Positions 1 to 7,974 of a stretch of 25,946 nt of DNA are shown in pieces. Location of the stretch: positions 1 through 25,946 of the forward strand of contig JBMNNS010000016.1 in assembly GCA_050942625.1 (NCBI GenBank), written 5' to 3'. Positions within the stretch are counted from its first letter, which is position 1. Every line of letters starts with the position of its first letter. The position numbers and the translations under genes were made by a program. The notes below the pieces were generated by a model. That model searched no databases, was not told the DNA's origin, and saw only the letters and a program-made list of their open reading frames with translations. The stretch is from JBMNNS01 sp050942625. Lineage in GTDB: Bacteria; Bacillota; Dethiobacteria; DTU022; UBA8154.

Positions 1-19
1 GCCACCTTTCCCTTGTTGC

Positions 20-1444
20 CTAGATTTCTTCCTTCTGCTGTAGGGCCGGATCCACCGGTATGGTAAAGAAAAAAGAGCTTCCTTCTTCCAGTCGGCTTTC
101 TACGCCAATTTCCCCGCCATAGAACTCCACTATTTCCTTACAAATAGACAAACCAAGTCCTGTGCCACCCATAAGCCGGGAACGGGCCTTGTCTACCCGG
201 TAAAAACGCTCAAAAATGTGAGGCAAGGATTCCTCAGGCATGCCACAACCGGTGTCCTGCACGGTTATACGTACTTTACCCTCCTCCTCCGCAGCAATTA
301 CCTTCAACCAGCCACCGGGAGAAGTGTACTTGATCGCATTATCCAACAGATTGTAAAGGACCCTTTTGAGGCCCTCCGGGGAAATATAGAGGTTGGGAAG
401 TTCTTCAGGGATTTCTGTAAATAATTCCAAATCCTTGCGTTCCAGGCGGGGTTTGGTTGCCTCCAGTACCTCTTCCAGCAATTCCTTTACTGCAACGATC
501 TCCCTTTTATCGGCAACCTCTTGTCTCCGGGTCAATTCCAAAAGATCCTCAACTAAATAAGTCAGGCGTTGTGCTTCCTGGTTGATATCCTGCAAAAATT
601 CTCTTTGTTCCTCAGGCTTCATATCATAATCCTCAAGTGATTGCAAACAAAGAATAATAGAAGCAAGGGGAGTGCGTAACTCGTGAGAAACATCCGCCAC
701 GAAACGTGTCAAGCGCTGGTTCATTTCTTTTACCCTGGAAGCCATAATATTAAACTGCTGGGCCAGGCGTCCGATTTCATCACGGGAATTGACTGGTATT
801 TTTTGATCTAGTTCACCCTCGGCCATTCGCTGGGCAGCATTGGTAAGTTCTTTTATAGGCCCGGTCATATGATGTGCAAACATGACGACCAGGCTTCCCG
901 CAAAAATCATGGCAACCAGTGTAGAAAGGATCAGAAAACGTCGTATGGCACTTAGCGTATTATAAACATCTTTTAAGGAAGTTGATAGAAAAACTACCCC
1001 CAGGGGCCTACCATTTTCCTTTACGGGAACAGCTACCTGAAGGACCCATCGTTCTGATATTCTACTATACTGAATGCTGCGACCCTTATTACCCTGGAGT
1101 GCCTCATCAACTTCTGGACGATCCAATTTAACCCCCATCAAACCCCCAATGCGTACAGAATCACCTAAAACCTGTTTTTGGGGGCTGATAATAAGAACTC
1201 TGGCATGAATCTGCCGGCTAAAGTTTTCCGCTAAATTACTTAAAAAAACTAGATCCGGGCTTTCACGTAAATAAGAAGAAATAAGTTCAGAAGCAAGTTT
1301 ACCTGTACGCATGAGGTTATTTTCCTCAGAAGTGAGGTAGTAATTTTCCAGCATGTTTAATAAAATAAGGCCTGTCACGAGCATAACAGCTACCATGAGC
1401 AGCAGGTAGGTAATTGTCATCCTAAGTGTTATGCTTTTAAACAT
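20..1444 (-). CDS. Membrane sensor histidine kinase with HAMP domain
   Basis: A 474-residue transmembrane histidine kinase that would autophosphorylate and pass phosphate to the response regulator encoded just upstream. TM1 is about residues 10-31 and TM2 about 168-190, enclosing an extracytoplasmic sensor region of about 135 residues with no motif I recognise. A HAMP linker follows (about 191-243), then the HisKA H-box with His254 in DVSHELRTP, the N-box around Asn369 (LLDNAIKYT), the G1 box DTGCGM (397-402), the F-box FERFYRVDK and the G2 box GGTGLGL (426-432), so the catalytic set is complete. No PAS domain is evident, unlike WalK or PhoR of Bacillus. The ATG lies 10 nt after the regulator's stop, and its SD (GGGAGGG) is formed by the last codons of that gene, so the pair is probably translationally coupled. 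The signal sensed cannot be read from the sequence. Confidence 0.95.
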   Translation of the reverse strand: MFKSITLRMTITYLLLMVAVMLVTGLILLNMLENYYLTSEENNLMRTGKLASELISSYLRESPDLVFLSNLAENFSRQIHARVLIISPQKQVLGDSVRIGGLMGVKLDRPEVDEALQGNKGRSIQYSRISERWVLQVAVPVKENGRPLGVVFLSTSLKDVYNTLSAIRRFLILSTLVAMIFAGSLVVMFAHHMTGPIKELTNAAQRMAEGELDQKIPVNSRDEIGRLAQQFNIMASRVKEMNQRLTRFVADVSHELRTPLASIILCLQSLEDYDMKPEEQREFLQDINQEAQRLTYLVEDLLELTRRQEVADKREIVAVKELLEEVLEATKPRLERKDLELFTEIPEELPNLYISPEGLKRVLYNLLDNAIKYTSPGGWLKVIAAEEEGKVRITVQDTGCGMPEESLPHIFERFYRVDKARSRLMGGTGLGLSICKEIVEFYGGEIGVESRLEEGSSFFFTIPVDPALQQKEEI

Positions 1445-1454
1445 TGGCGGTCCA

Positions 1455-2141
1455 CTAACCCTCCCTGAATTTGTAGCCCGTTCCCCAAACTGTGATAATT
1501 AAATTGGGATTGGCCGGATTTTCCTCTATTTTTTCCCGCAGATGCCTGATGTGGACATCCACTGTACGGGCATCGCCCTTAAAATTTTTACCCCAAACCT
1601 GTTCCAGCAGTTGTTCCCGTGAATAAACCCTGCCGGAGTTAGAGGCCAAAAAGCTAAGCAGTGAATATTGTTTGGAAGTGAGGCCCACTTCTCTTCCATT
1701 TACAGAAACCCTGTGTTTTAAAAGATCAATTAAAAGGCCTCCTGCTTTTATTACCTTGTTCCCTGCCCCAGAATGTGAATCTGCCCGGCGCAATATAGCT
1801 TTGATGCGCGCCAATAGCTCCCGGTTATTAAAAGGTTTGGTCATATAATCATCAGCACCCAATTCCAGCCCCAAAATTTTATCAATATCCTCGTCACGTG
1901 CAGTCAACATAATAATGGGGATGTTATACCTGCGGCGCAACCTGCGGCAGACTTCAAAACCATCAACCTTGGGCAACATAATATCGAGAACAATCAAATC
2001 TGGCATATCCTCTTCAACAGCCTGAAGGGCTTCCTCCCCATCCATGGCAATCGTGACGGTAAACCCCTCTTTTTCCAAATTAAACTTGAGGGCTTTTAAT
2101 AACGTTGCTTCATCCTCTACAAGAAGGATCTTCCTTTTCAT
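1455..2141 (-). CDS. OmpR/PhoB-family response regulator
   Basis: A 228-residue DNA-binding response regulator, partner of the downstream kinase. The receiver domain (about 1-120) has the acidic pair Glu9/Asp10, the phosphoacceptor Asp53 (VLDIMLP), Thr80 and Lys102 (TKPF). The C-terminal winged helix (about 130-226) carries the OmpR-type ending with the recognition region TVDVHIRHLREKIE and WGTGYKF. Length and architecture match PhoP/WalR/PhoB regulators; I cannot assign one of these names because the sensor region of the kinase is not diagnostic. The ATG is preceded by AGGTGG about 8 nt upstream. The gap to the upstream glycosylase gene is only 37 bp and shows no obvious terminator, so read-through from that gene is possible. 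Confidence 0.95.
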   Translation of the reverse strand: MKRKILLVEDEATLLKALKFNLEKEGFTVTIAMDGEEALQAVEEDMPDLIVLDIMLPKVDGFEVCRRLRRRYNIPIIMLTARDEDIDKILGLELGADDYMTKPFNNRELLARIKAILRRADSHSGAGNKVIKAGGLLIDLLKHRVSVNGREVGLTSKQYSLLSFLASNSGRVYSREQLLEQVWGKNFKGDARTVDVHIRHLREKIEENPANPNLIITVWGTGYKFREG

Positions 2142-2178
2142 CCGTGTTCACCACCTAACGTTAAGGATCATTATTTAT

Positions 2179-2832
2179 TCATATTTCCTCCCCAGGTGAT
2201 CCTGTGAAAGAGTTTTTAATTTTGCTGTATGCAGCCATGATCTCTTTGAAGTCCTCCCAAACAGGACGCTTTTTTTTGGGATCCCGCAGTAGGGCAGCGG
2301 GATGGAATGTTGGCATGACAAGGCGATTTCCAAGCTTGTGCCACCTTCCTCGTTCTCTGGTAATAGAAAATGCCGGGTTTATAATCGTTTTGGAGGCTAT
2401 TGCACCGAGGCAAATAATAATGGCCGGATCAACCAACTGTACTTGTTTTTGTAGAAGCGGGTAGCAAGCTTCGATTTCCTCCCTCTGGGGCGTGCGGTTC
2501 CCAGGCGGGCGGCATTTTACAATATTAGCAATATAAACTTCTTCCCTTTTTAAGTTGCAGGCAGCAAGAATTTGGTCCAACAGTTTACCGGCAGTACCGA
2601 CAAAAGGATGTCCTCTTTTGTCCTCTTCGCCTCCAGGCCCTTCACCTATTAACATAATGTCTGCCTGAGGGTTGCCCTCACCAAAAACCACTCCTCTGGC
2701 TCCTTCACGTAATGAACAACGACGGCACTGCAGACACAGTTCACGCCAATTTTCCAGAGTAGAAACACTGCCGGCCATGTTTAAAGGAAAGTCGCTAGAA
2801 TATTGATAATCTAGAAGGCTAATCTGTTCCAT
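2179..2832 (-). CDS. Family 4 uracil-DNA glycosylase, Fe-S type
   Basis: A 217-residue type 4 uracil-DNA glycosylase, which removes uracil from DNA at the start of base excision repair. The active-site segment GEGPGGEEDKRGHPFVG starts near residue 63 and the second motif HPAALLRDP at 177. Four cysteines have the spacing known for the family's 4Fe-4S cluster: Cys36-x2-Cys39, then Cys107 and Cys123, 16 residues apart. The start is ATG with a good SD (GGAGGTGA, 9 nt upstream). It sits between pdxS and the two-component genes. A factor-independent terminator lies between pdxS and this gene, so it probably has its own promoter in the AT-rich 2840-2935 stretch, although I see no convincing consensus there. 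Confidence 0.95.
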   Translation of the reverse strand: MEQISLLDYQYSSDFPLNMAGSVSTLENWRELCLQCRRCSLREGARGVVFGEGNPQADIMLIGEGPGGEEDKRGHPFVGTAGKLLDQILAACNLKREEVYIANIVKCRPPGNRTPQREEIEACYPLLQKQVQLVDPAIIICLGAIASKTIINPAFSITRERGRWHKLGNRLVMPTFHPAALLRDPKKKRPVWEDFKEIMAAYSKIKNSFTGSPGEEI

Positions 2833-2935
2833 TCAGGGGTTTCACCTCCATTAGTTTACCGTTATTTTGCCATATACTTTTTATCTTCCATTATTTAATT
2901 TATTCTTTCTTTCATTACCATTATCCTTTGAACAA

Positions 2936-2966
2936 AAATTGAAAAGAAAGGGAAAACCCCTTTCTT
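2936..2966 (-). terminator. Rho-independent terminator of pdxS
   Basis: On the minus strand a perfect 9-bp stem (AAGAAAGGG / CCCTTTCTT, loop GTTTT or its complement) is followed by a U-rich run (TTTTCAATTTTTG). It lies about 85 nt past the pdxS stop codon and would separate pdxS from the glycosylase gene. Confidence 0.7.
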
Positions 2967-3049
2967 CACAGAAAACTAATAGAGTGCAAACATGATAACT
3001 AGCTGGAAATGGACGAATAATCCAGTTTTTCTAAGTACTGGTTAAAACA

Positions 3050-3934
3050 TCACACACCCCTGCTCTGCATCCGGTCTTGCTTAGTCAACAAGGAAATATC
3101 AATGCCCTTCATTGCCTCGCCCAGGCCACGGGAAACCCGTAACAAAACTTCAGGATCGTCATAATACCTGGTGGCCTCTACAATAGCATGTGCCCTTTTC
3201 TGAGGATCTTCAGATTTAAAAATACCGGAACCTACGAAAACCCCATCAGCACCAAGCTGCATCAACAGGGCTGCATCGGCTGGGGTGGCAATGCCACCTG
3301 CAGCATAATTAACAACAGGAAGCCTGCCCAGCCTTTTAACTTCCAGCATGAGATTAAAAGGGGCTCCTATCTCTTTGGCCATGGTCATAACCTCTTCGAT
3401 TGGAATATCCTTAAGCTGGCGTACCTGTTCCATGATCCGGCGCATATGTCTAACGGCCTCCACGACATTGCCGGTACCAGGTTCCCCCTTCGTTCTAAGC
3501 ATGGAAGCTCCTTCTGCCAGGCGACGAAGAGCTTCTCCTAGATCCCTTGCCCCACAGACAAAAGGAACCCTAAAATCACGTTTATTAATATGGTAACGCT
3601 CGTCTGCCGGCGTCAATACTTCGCTTTCGTCAAGATAATCTATCCCCGCAGCTTCCAGTATCTGGGCCTCAACAAAATGCCCAATACGACACTTGGCCAT
3701 AACCGGAATGGTTACTGCTTCCTTAATTTTAATAATAATTTCAGGATCGGCCATGCGTGCTACCCCGCCAGTAGCCCTGATATCCGCAGGAACCATTTCC
3801 AAAGCCATGACGGCTACAGCACCGGCTGCCTCAGCTATCCTGGCCTGTTCAGGATCAGTTACGTCCATAATGACGCCACCTTTGGGCATCTCTAACAAAC
3901 CTTTTTTTATTTGGAATGTATTTTTACCCTCCAT
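3050..3934 (-). CDS. pdxS: Pyridoxal 5'-phosphate synthase, PdxS subunit
   Basis: The synthase subunit of the DXP-independent PLP pathway, which condenses ribose 5-phosphate, glyceraldehyde 3-phosphate and ammonia. From the ATG at 3934 the protein is 294 residues, the usual length. The catalytic residues fall at the canonical numbers: Asp24 (VIMDV), Lys81 (MAKCRIGHF) and Lys149 (LRTKGE). The reading frame stays open 16 codons further upstream, but the start at 3934 has an SD (GGAAGGGTGG) and begins as in the family (MEGKNTFQIKKG), so I chose it. The glutaminase partner gene pdxT, which normally follows directly, is absent: a terminator and an unrelated gene follow instead. Ammonia would have to come from a PdxT encoded elsewhere or from free ammonium. 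Confidence 0.97.
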   Translation of the reverse strand: MEGKNTFQIKKGLLEMPKGGVIMDVTDPEQARIAEAAGAVAVMALEMVPADIRATGGVARMADPEIIIKIKEAVTIPVMAKCRIGHFVEAQILEAAGIDYLDESEVLTPADERYHINKRDFRVPFVCGARDLGEALRRLAEGASMLRTKGEPGTGNVVEAVRHMRRIMEQVRQLKDIPIEEVMTMAKEIGAPFNLMLEVKRLGRLPVVNYAAGGIATPADAALLMQLGADGVFVGSGIFKSEDPQKRAHAIVEATRYYDDPEVLLRVSRGLGEAMKGIDISLLTKQDRMQSRGV

Positions 3935-4001
3935 AAAAAAACCACCCTTCCGTTTACCAATGCCCCGCATTCTGATGCACATGGGCCCAACCTTTCACCA
4001 T

Positions 4002-4032
4002 TTTACTATAGTAAACCATATTAAACAAGCAA
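4002..4032 (-). promoter_or_regulatory. Probable pdxS promoter with palindromic operator
   Basis: On the minus strand TTGCTT (4032-4027), a 16-nt spacer and TATAGT (4010-4005) form a plausible sigma-A promoter in the short ddl-pdxS gap. The -10 box is the centre of a perfect 14-bp palindrome, TTTACTATAGTAAA (4002-4015), which could bind a dimeric repressor. The -35 box matches consensus in only three positions, so this is a candidate. Confidence 0.45.
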
Positions 4033-4038
4033 CAAGTT

Positions 4039-5151
4039 TTATGCCTGGTAAGAAGTAGTTAACCTTTGTTTGAATGCAAATCTTTTCATGGCTATTTCTA
4101 TGAGCCTGTCAATCAGCTTTGGATAGGGAATACCACTGGCTTCCCAAAGCTTTGGATACATGCTAATATTTGTAAACCCCGGAATGGTGTTAATTTCGTT
4201 TACATAAATTTTTCGGCTTTCATCTTCATAGAAAAAGTCAATACGCCCCAGGCCGCTGCATTCCACTGCCAAAAAGGACTGTACAGCATATTCCTTTATT
4301 TTTTCTTTAATTTCAGGTTCCAGGGGGGCGGGAATAATCAATTTAGAACGGTTATCCAAATACTTAGCTTCATAATCATAAAATTCATTACAGGAGATGA
4401 TTTCTCCTGGAACTGAAGCAACAGGTTCTTCGTCACCCAGGACACTACATTCGATCTCCCGACCGGAAATAAAGGCTTCTACTATTACCTTCAGATCAAA
4501 ACGTAAGGCAACCTCTATGGCCTGTATAAGTTCTTCACGTCGAACGGCTTTGTTCACCCCTACGCTGGAACCAAGATTAGCAGGTTTGACAAAACAAGGA
4601 TAACCTAGCCTTTTCTCAATAAGCTTGATAATAGGCTCTCTTTCCCCGGCCCAGGAAGAAGCCCTGAAATAGATATAATCACCAACAGGCAATCCTTTTT
4701 TCTGGAACAGTATCTTCATCACTGCTTTGTCCATCCCCGCTGCAGAAGATAAGACACCTGCTCCCACATATGGCAAATTAGCAAGCTCAAGTAAACCCTG
4801 TACCGTGCCGTCTTCTCCATAAGGACCATGCAAAACAGGAAAAACGGCATCTATAGGGATAAAGCCCCGACAACTGGTTTTATTCCCGGGATCCAGCAGC
4901 AAAAGCCCAGGATCTGTAGGATCCGGCACCATAACAGCAAAATAACAGTCGCCGGGTATTTCTTTTTTTTCTAGTGCCTGCATGGGGTTGCCTCCGGCAA
5001 ACCACTGCCCATTTTCAGAAATACCAACGGGTATTATCTCATATTTATCTTTATCCATGGCATCCATAACCGAGGTGGCAGAACGCAATGAAACAGCATG
5101 TTCCCCCGAACGCCCTCCAAAAAGAACAGCTACTTTTAACCTTTTTCTCAA
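4039..5151 (-). CDS. ddl: D-alanine--D-alanine ligase
   Basis: An ATP-grasp ligase of 370 residues that makes D-Ala-D-Ala for peptidoglycan precursors in the cytoplasm. Visible landmarks are the N-terminal GGRSGEHAVS with Glu17, HGPYGEDG (108-115), the ATP-binding FVKPANLGSSVGV (187-199), and the metal ligands in GRIDFF (Asp305) and VNEINTIPGFT (Glu319, Asn321). The omega-loop segment FYDYEAKY (257-264) keeps the tyrosines typical of D-Ala-D-Ala ligases rather than the VanA-type sequence, so D-Ala rather than D-lactate is expected as second substrate. The start codon is TTG, with AAAAGGGG about 9 nt upstream; no ATG lies nearby in frame. No murF or other cell-wall gene is adjacent. The stop lies about 100 bp before pdxS. 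Confidence 0.96.
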   Translation of the reverse strand: MRKRLKVAVLFGGRSGEHAVSLRSATSVMDAMDKDKYEIIPVGISENGQWFAGGNPMQALEKKEIPGDCYFAVMVPDPTDPGLLLLDPGNKTSCRGFIPIDAVFPVLHGPYGEDGTVQGLLELANLPYVGAGVLSSAAGMDKAVMKILFQKKGLPVGDYIYFRASSWAGEREPIIKLIEKRLGYPCFVKPANLGSSVGVNKAVRREELIQAIEVALRFDLKVIVEAFISGREIECSVLGDEEPVASVPGEIISCNEFYDYEAKYLDNRSKLIIPAPLEPEIKEKIKEYAVQSFLAVECSGLGRIDFFYEDESRKIYVNEINTIPGFTNISMYPKLWEASGIPYPKLIDRLIEIAMKRFAFKQRLTTSYQA

Positions 5152-5255
5152 CTTAACCGGCCCCTTTTCGCCAGAATTTAAGGAAGCTTTCTTAAATTAA
5201 TACTCTTAAGATTGATCTAGTAGAACTCTGTACAGGGATATGCTGAACTATAGAG

Positions 5256-5282
5256 AGGGGCTTTCCATCATGAAAAGCCCCT
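5256..5282 (-). terminator. Stem-loop downstream of the EF-G-like gene, weak terminator candidate
   Basis: A perfect 9-bp stem (AGGGGCTTT / AAAGCCCCT) with a 9-nt loop lies about 59 nt past the stop of the EF-G-like gene. The minus-strand transcript continues CTCTATAG with no U-run, so this may be an RNA-stabilising hairpin or a poor terminator. The remaining 5152-5340 sequence shows nothing else clear. Confidence 0.35.
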
Positions 5283-5340
5283 ACCGTATGACCAATAAAG
5301 ATACAACATTGGCTCCTAAATCCTGACAACTACCACCAGG

Positions 5341-7425
5341 CTATTCCTCTTTTTCTGCTCTAGTGGCAGCAATAATTTTTTCGCTTTCCTGATAAGGGAC
5401 TTCTTCATAATGGGAAAAACTCATATTAAAGGCACCCCGGCCCTGTGTCATAGAGCGCAGGTCAATTGCGTAAGTGAATATCTCTGCCAGAGGAACCTGG
5501 GCTTTGATAGTTTGCATCCCTTCACCGGGGATCATTCCCTGGATACGGCCCCTCCTGCTGTTAAGATCCCCCATAATATCACCCATGAAGTCTTCGGGTA
5601 CTATAACCTCTATGTTCATGATCGGCTCAAGAAGGACCGGATCGGCCTCTTCCATTGCACCCCGAAAAGCCATAGCTGCAGCAATTTTAAAAGCCATTTC
5701 CGAGGAATCTACGGTATGGAAAGAACCATCGTATAGTGTAACCTTCAAATCCACCACTTTAAAACCAGCCAGGCATCCTTGCAACGAGGCCTCTTGAACA
5801 CCTTTTTCTACCGCGGGAATATATTGGCGGGGGACAACACCACCGACAATCTTATCCTCAAAAACAAGGCCTTCGCCACGTGGTAAGGGGTTTAATTCCA
5901 GGTGAACGTGTCCATATTGGCCACGGCCGCCACTTTGTTTTTTATATTTTCCTTCTTTTTTGGAACTCCCCTTGATTGTTTCCCTATAAGGGACTTTGGG
6001 GGTTTTTAAGTCGACCTCTACACCAAATTTGTTTTTAAGCCGCTCTGTAATGACGTCAAGATGCATATCCCCTAAACCGGAAATAATAATTTCCTTTGTT
6101 TCTGAATTTCTTTCCACGCGGAAGGTAGGATCCTCTTCCAGAAAACGGTTCAGTCCGGCGCTGACCTTCTCTTCATCACCCTTTGATTTCGGTTCTACCG
6201 CAAAAGAGATAACAGGTTCAGGAAAATCAATGGGTGGGAAAACAACCGGATTGTTTTTATCGCAAAGCGTATCACCGGTAGCGGTAACCGCCAACTTTGC
6301 CACGGCCCCAATATCCCCGGCCATGATTTCATCGGCATGTATTTGGTTCTTACCACGCATTAGGAAGATATTCCCAAAGCGTTCCATCTTATCCTTAGTG
6401 GCATTATATACCTGCGAATCCGCCTTTAATAGGCCTGAGCACACACGGAAGTAGTTCACTCTTCCCACATAGGGGTCGGCTATCGTCTTGAAAACAAGAG
6501 CGGAAAAGGGTTCATTTTCATCCTGTTTTCTAGTTGTCTCTTCTTCTTCACCAGGAACCTTCCCTATCCAGGGTTCTCTATCTGCTGGGGAGGGAAAAGA
6601 GTTGACGATCTGATCTAGTAGCTGCTGAATACCGTAATTCATAGTTGCAGAGCCACAAAGCACGGGTACAATCGTGCCTGTTATTATTCCCTTACGCAAT
6701 GCTCCTCCAATTTCATCCTCACTTAAAGGTTCCTCCTCAAGGTATTTCTCCATTAACTCATCATCTGCTTCAGCAGCAGCTTCGATTAGCTGTTCCCGCA
6801 GTTCTTCTGCCTTTTCGTTCAATGCAGCAGGAATTTCTTCCTCACTAAAGGAAAGTCCGCTTTTATCTTTATAGAAAAGGGCTTTCATTTTAACCAGGTC
6901 TACTATCCCCTCAAATTGTTCCTCCAGTCCGATGGGGAACTGTAAGGGAAATACCTTAGAACCAAAAATCCGGCGCAATTGAGCGAGGGATCCTTCAAAA
7001 TCAGCATTTTCCCTGTTAAGCTTGTTAATAAAAACCAACCTGGGAAGTTTGTGTTGATCGGCGTATTGCCAGACCTTTTCAGTTCCCACTTCTACCCCTG
7101 AAACACCACAGACAACGACAATAGCAGCATCAGCAACCCGCAAAGCGCTCTGGACATCACCACTAAAATCAAAAAAGCCGGGTGTATCTAATAAATTTAT
7201 TTTATTTCCATTCCATTCCAGGGGTGCCAACGCAGTGCTGATCGTGATTTGGCGTTTTATTTCATCTGCATCAAAATCTGTTACGGTATTTCCGCTTTCT
7301 ACCTTCCCAAGGCGGTTAACAGCCCCTGAGGTAAAAAGCATGGCCTCCGCAAGTGATGTTTTGCCTGCACCTCCATGGGAAATGAGAGCAACGTTGCGAA
7401 TTTGTTTTGTCTTATAGACTTTCAT
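5341..7425 (-). CDS. EF-G-like translational GTPase with altered G3 and G4 motifs
   Basis: A 694-residue member of the EF-G-like family, distinct from canonical FusA, with all EF-G domains recognisable by sequence up to the C-terminal FMGDIMGDLNSRRGRIQGM segment. The P-loop is SHGGAGKT (16-23), the form typical of this divergent subfamily. The switch II motif reads DTPGFFDF (80-87), with Phe84 where EF-G and EF-Tu have the catalytic His. The guanine-recognition motif is NKLN (134-137) instead of NKxD. The Asn codon is AAC, one base from Asp GAC. The ribosomal role of this subfamily is poorly defined; some relatives act in recycling or lack translocase activity. The ATG has only a weak SD (AGG, 6 nt away), lying in the 3' arm of a hairpin. 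The gene follows leuD by 44 bp and is probably in that operon. Confidence 0.9.
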   Translation of the reverse strand: MKVYKTKQIRNVALISHGGAGKTSLAEAMLFTSGAVNRLGKVESGNTVTDFDADEIKRQITISTALAPLEWNGNKINLLDTPGFFDFSGDVQSALRVADAAIVVVCGVSGVEVGTEKVWQYADQHKLPRLVFINKLNRENADFEGSLAQLRRIFGSKVFPLQFPIGLEEQFEGIVDLVKMKALFYKDKSGLSFSEEEIPAALNEKAEELREQLIEAAAEADDELMEKYLEEEPLSEDEIGGALRKGIITGTIVPVLCGSATMNYGIQQLLDQIVNSFPSPADREPWIGKVPGEEEETTRKQDENEPFSALVFKTIADPYVGRVNYFRVCSGLLKADSQVYNATKDKMERFGNIFLMRGKNQIHADEIMAGDIGAVAKLAVTATGDTLCDKNNPVVFPPIDFPEPVISFAVEPKSKGDEEKVSAGLNRFLEEDPTFRVERNSETKEIIISGLGDMHLDVITERLKNKFGVEVDLKTPKVPYRETIKGSSKKEGKYKKQSGGRGQYGHVHLELNPLPRGEGLVFEDKIVGGVVPRQYIPAVEKGVQEASLQGCLAGFKVVDLKVTLYDGSFHTVDSSEMAFKIAAAMAFRGAMEEADPVLLEPIMNIEVIVPEDFMGDIMGDLNSRRGRIQGMIPGEGMQTIKAQVPLAEIFTYAIDLRSMTQGRGAFNMSFSHYEEVPYQESEKIIAATRAEKEE

Positions 7426-7431
7426 ATTTTA

Positions 7432-7468
7432 CCTGGTTTAATAACTTTAGACTATTATCAAAACCAGG
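7432..7468 (-). promoter_or_regulatory. Hairpin covering the ribosome site of the EF-G-like gene
   Basis: On the minus strand CCTGGTTT pairs perfectly with AAACCAGG, and after one bulged T the helix can continue (GATAAT / GTTATT with two G-U pairs), leaving an eight-base loop. The 3' arm holds the AGG that serves as the SD of the EF-G-like ATG at 7425, so the hairpin would hide it. A perfect SD (AAAGGAGGTG) at the end of leuD lies just before the 5' arm. Confidence 0.5.
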
Positions 7469-7469
7469 C

Positions 7470-7973
7470 TTACACCTCCTTTCTGAGATTAGTGGTAAGA
7501 TAATTAATAAGCCCACCGCTGGATATAATCCCCTGCATGAAAGGGGGGAAAGCCACAGCTTTATATATTTTTCCACTGGAAAGTATTTTAATCTCTCCTT
7601 TTTGCAGGTTTATCTCTACCTCCTCCCCCTCCTGAAGTGCTGCTACAGTTTCTGCAGATTCAAGGATGGGGAGCCCAATATTAATAGCATTACGGTAGAA
7701 TATCCGGGCAAAGTTTGTAGCGATTACACAAGCAATACCGGCTCCTTTAATAGCTAAAGGAGCATGTTCACGCGAACTGCCACAACCAAAATTTTTTCCA
7801 CCGACAATGATATCCCCCGGTAAAACTTTGGAGGAAAATTCAGGGTCAACATCCACCATGCAATGCCTTGCAAGTTCTTTTGGATCACTGGTATTCAGAT
7901 AGCGAGCAGGAATAATTACATCCGTATCAATATCATCCCCAAATATCCAGACTTTACCTCTCAAAAGATCCAT
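7470..7973 (-). CDS. leuD: 3-isopropylmalate dehydratase small subunit (LeuD, archaeal-type)
   Basis: The small (swivel-domain) subunit of isopropylmalate isomerase in leucine biosynthesis; such enzymes may also serve the citramalate route to isoleucine. From the ATG at 7973 it is 167 residues, close to the roughly 163 of the short LeuD class. Visible motifs are GDDIDTDVIIPARYLNT near the N-terminus, GGKNFGCGSSREHAP in the middle and ATNFARIFYRNAINIGLP. The substrate-selecting loop reads YLNT. A GTG three codons upstream is also in frame, but the SD (AAGGGGTG, inside the leuC end) is correctly spaced only for the ATG. leuC stops 1 nt before this start, so translation is coupled. The last codons form a perfect SD, AAAGGAGGTG, that has no conventional start codon behind it. 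Confidence 0.95.
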   Translation of the reverse strand: MDLLRGKVWIFGDDIDTDVIIPARYLNTSDPKELARHCMVDVDPEFSSKVLPGDIIVGGKNFGCGSSREHAPLAIKGAGIACVIATNFARIFYRNAINIGLPILESAETVAALQEGEEVEINLQKGEIKILSSGKIYKAVAFPPFMQGIISSGGLINYLTTNLRKEV

Positions 7974-7974
7974 A

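Noticed and set aside
2157..2164. Short palindrome TAACGTTA between the glycosylase gene and the response regulator, as an autoregulatory site.
   Set aside because: Eight bases are too few to support a binding site, and no direct repeat typical of OmpR-type regulators is seen.
3935..3982. Sixteen-codon upstream extension of PdxS.
   Set aside because: No SD for that start; 294 residues from 3934 gives canonical length and active-site numbering.
5474..6454. Long plus-strand frames opposite the EF-G-like gene.
   Set aside because: They are antisense shadows of a clearly conserved coding sequence, with no SD and low-complexity, Ser/Arg-rich products.
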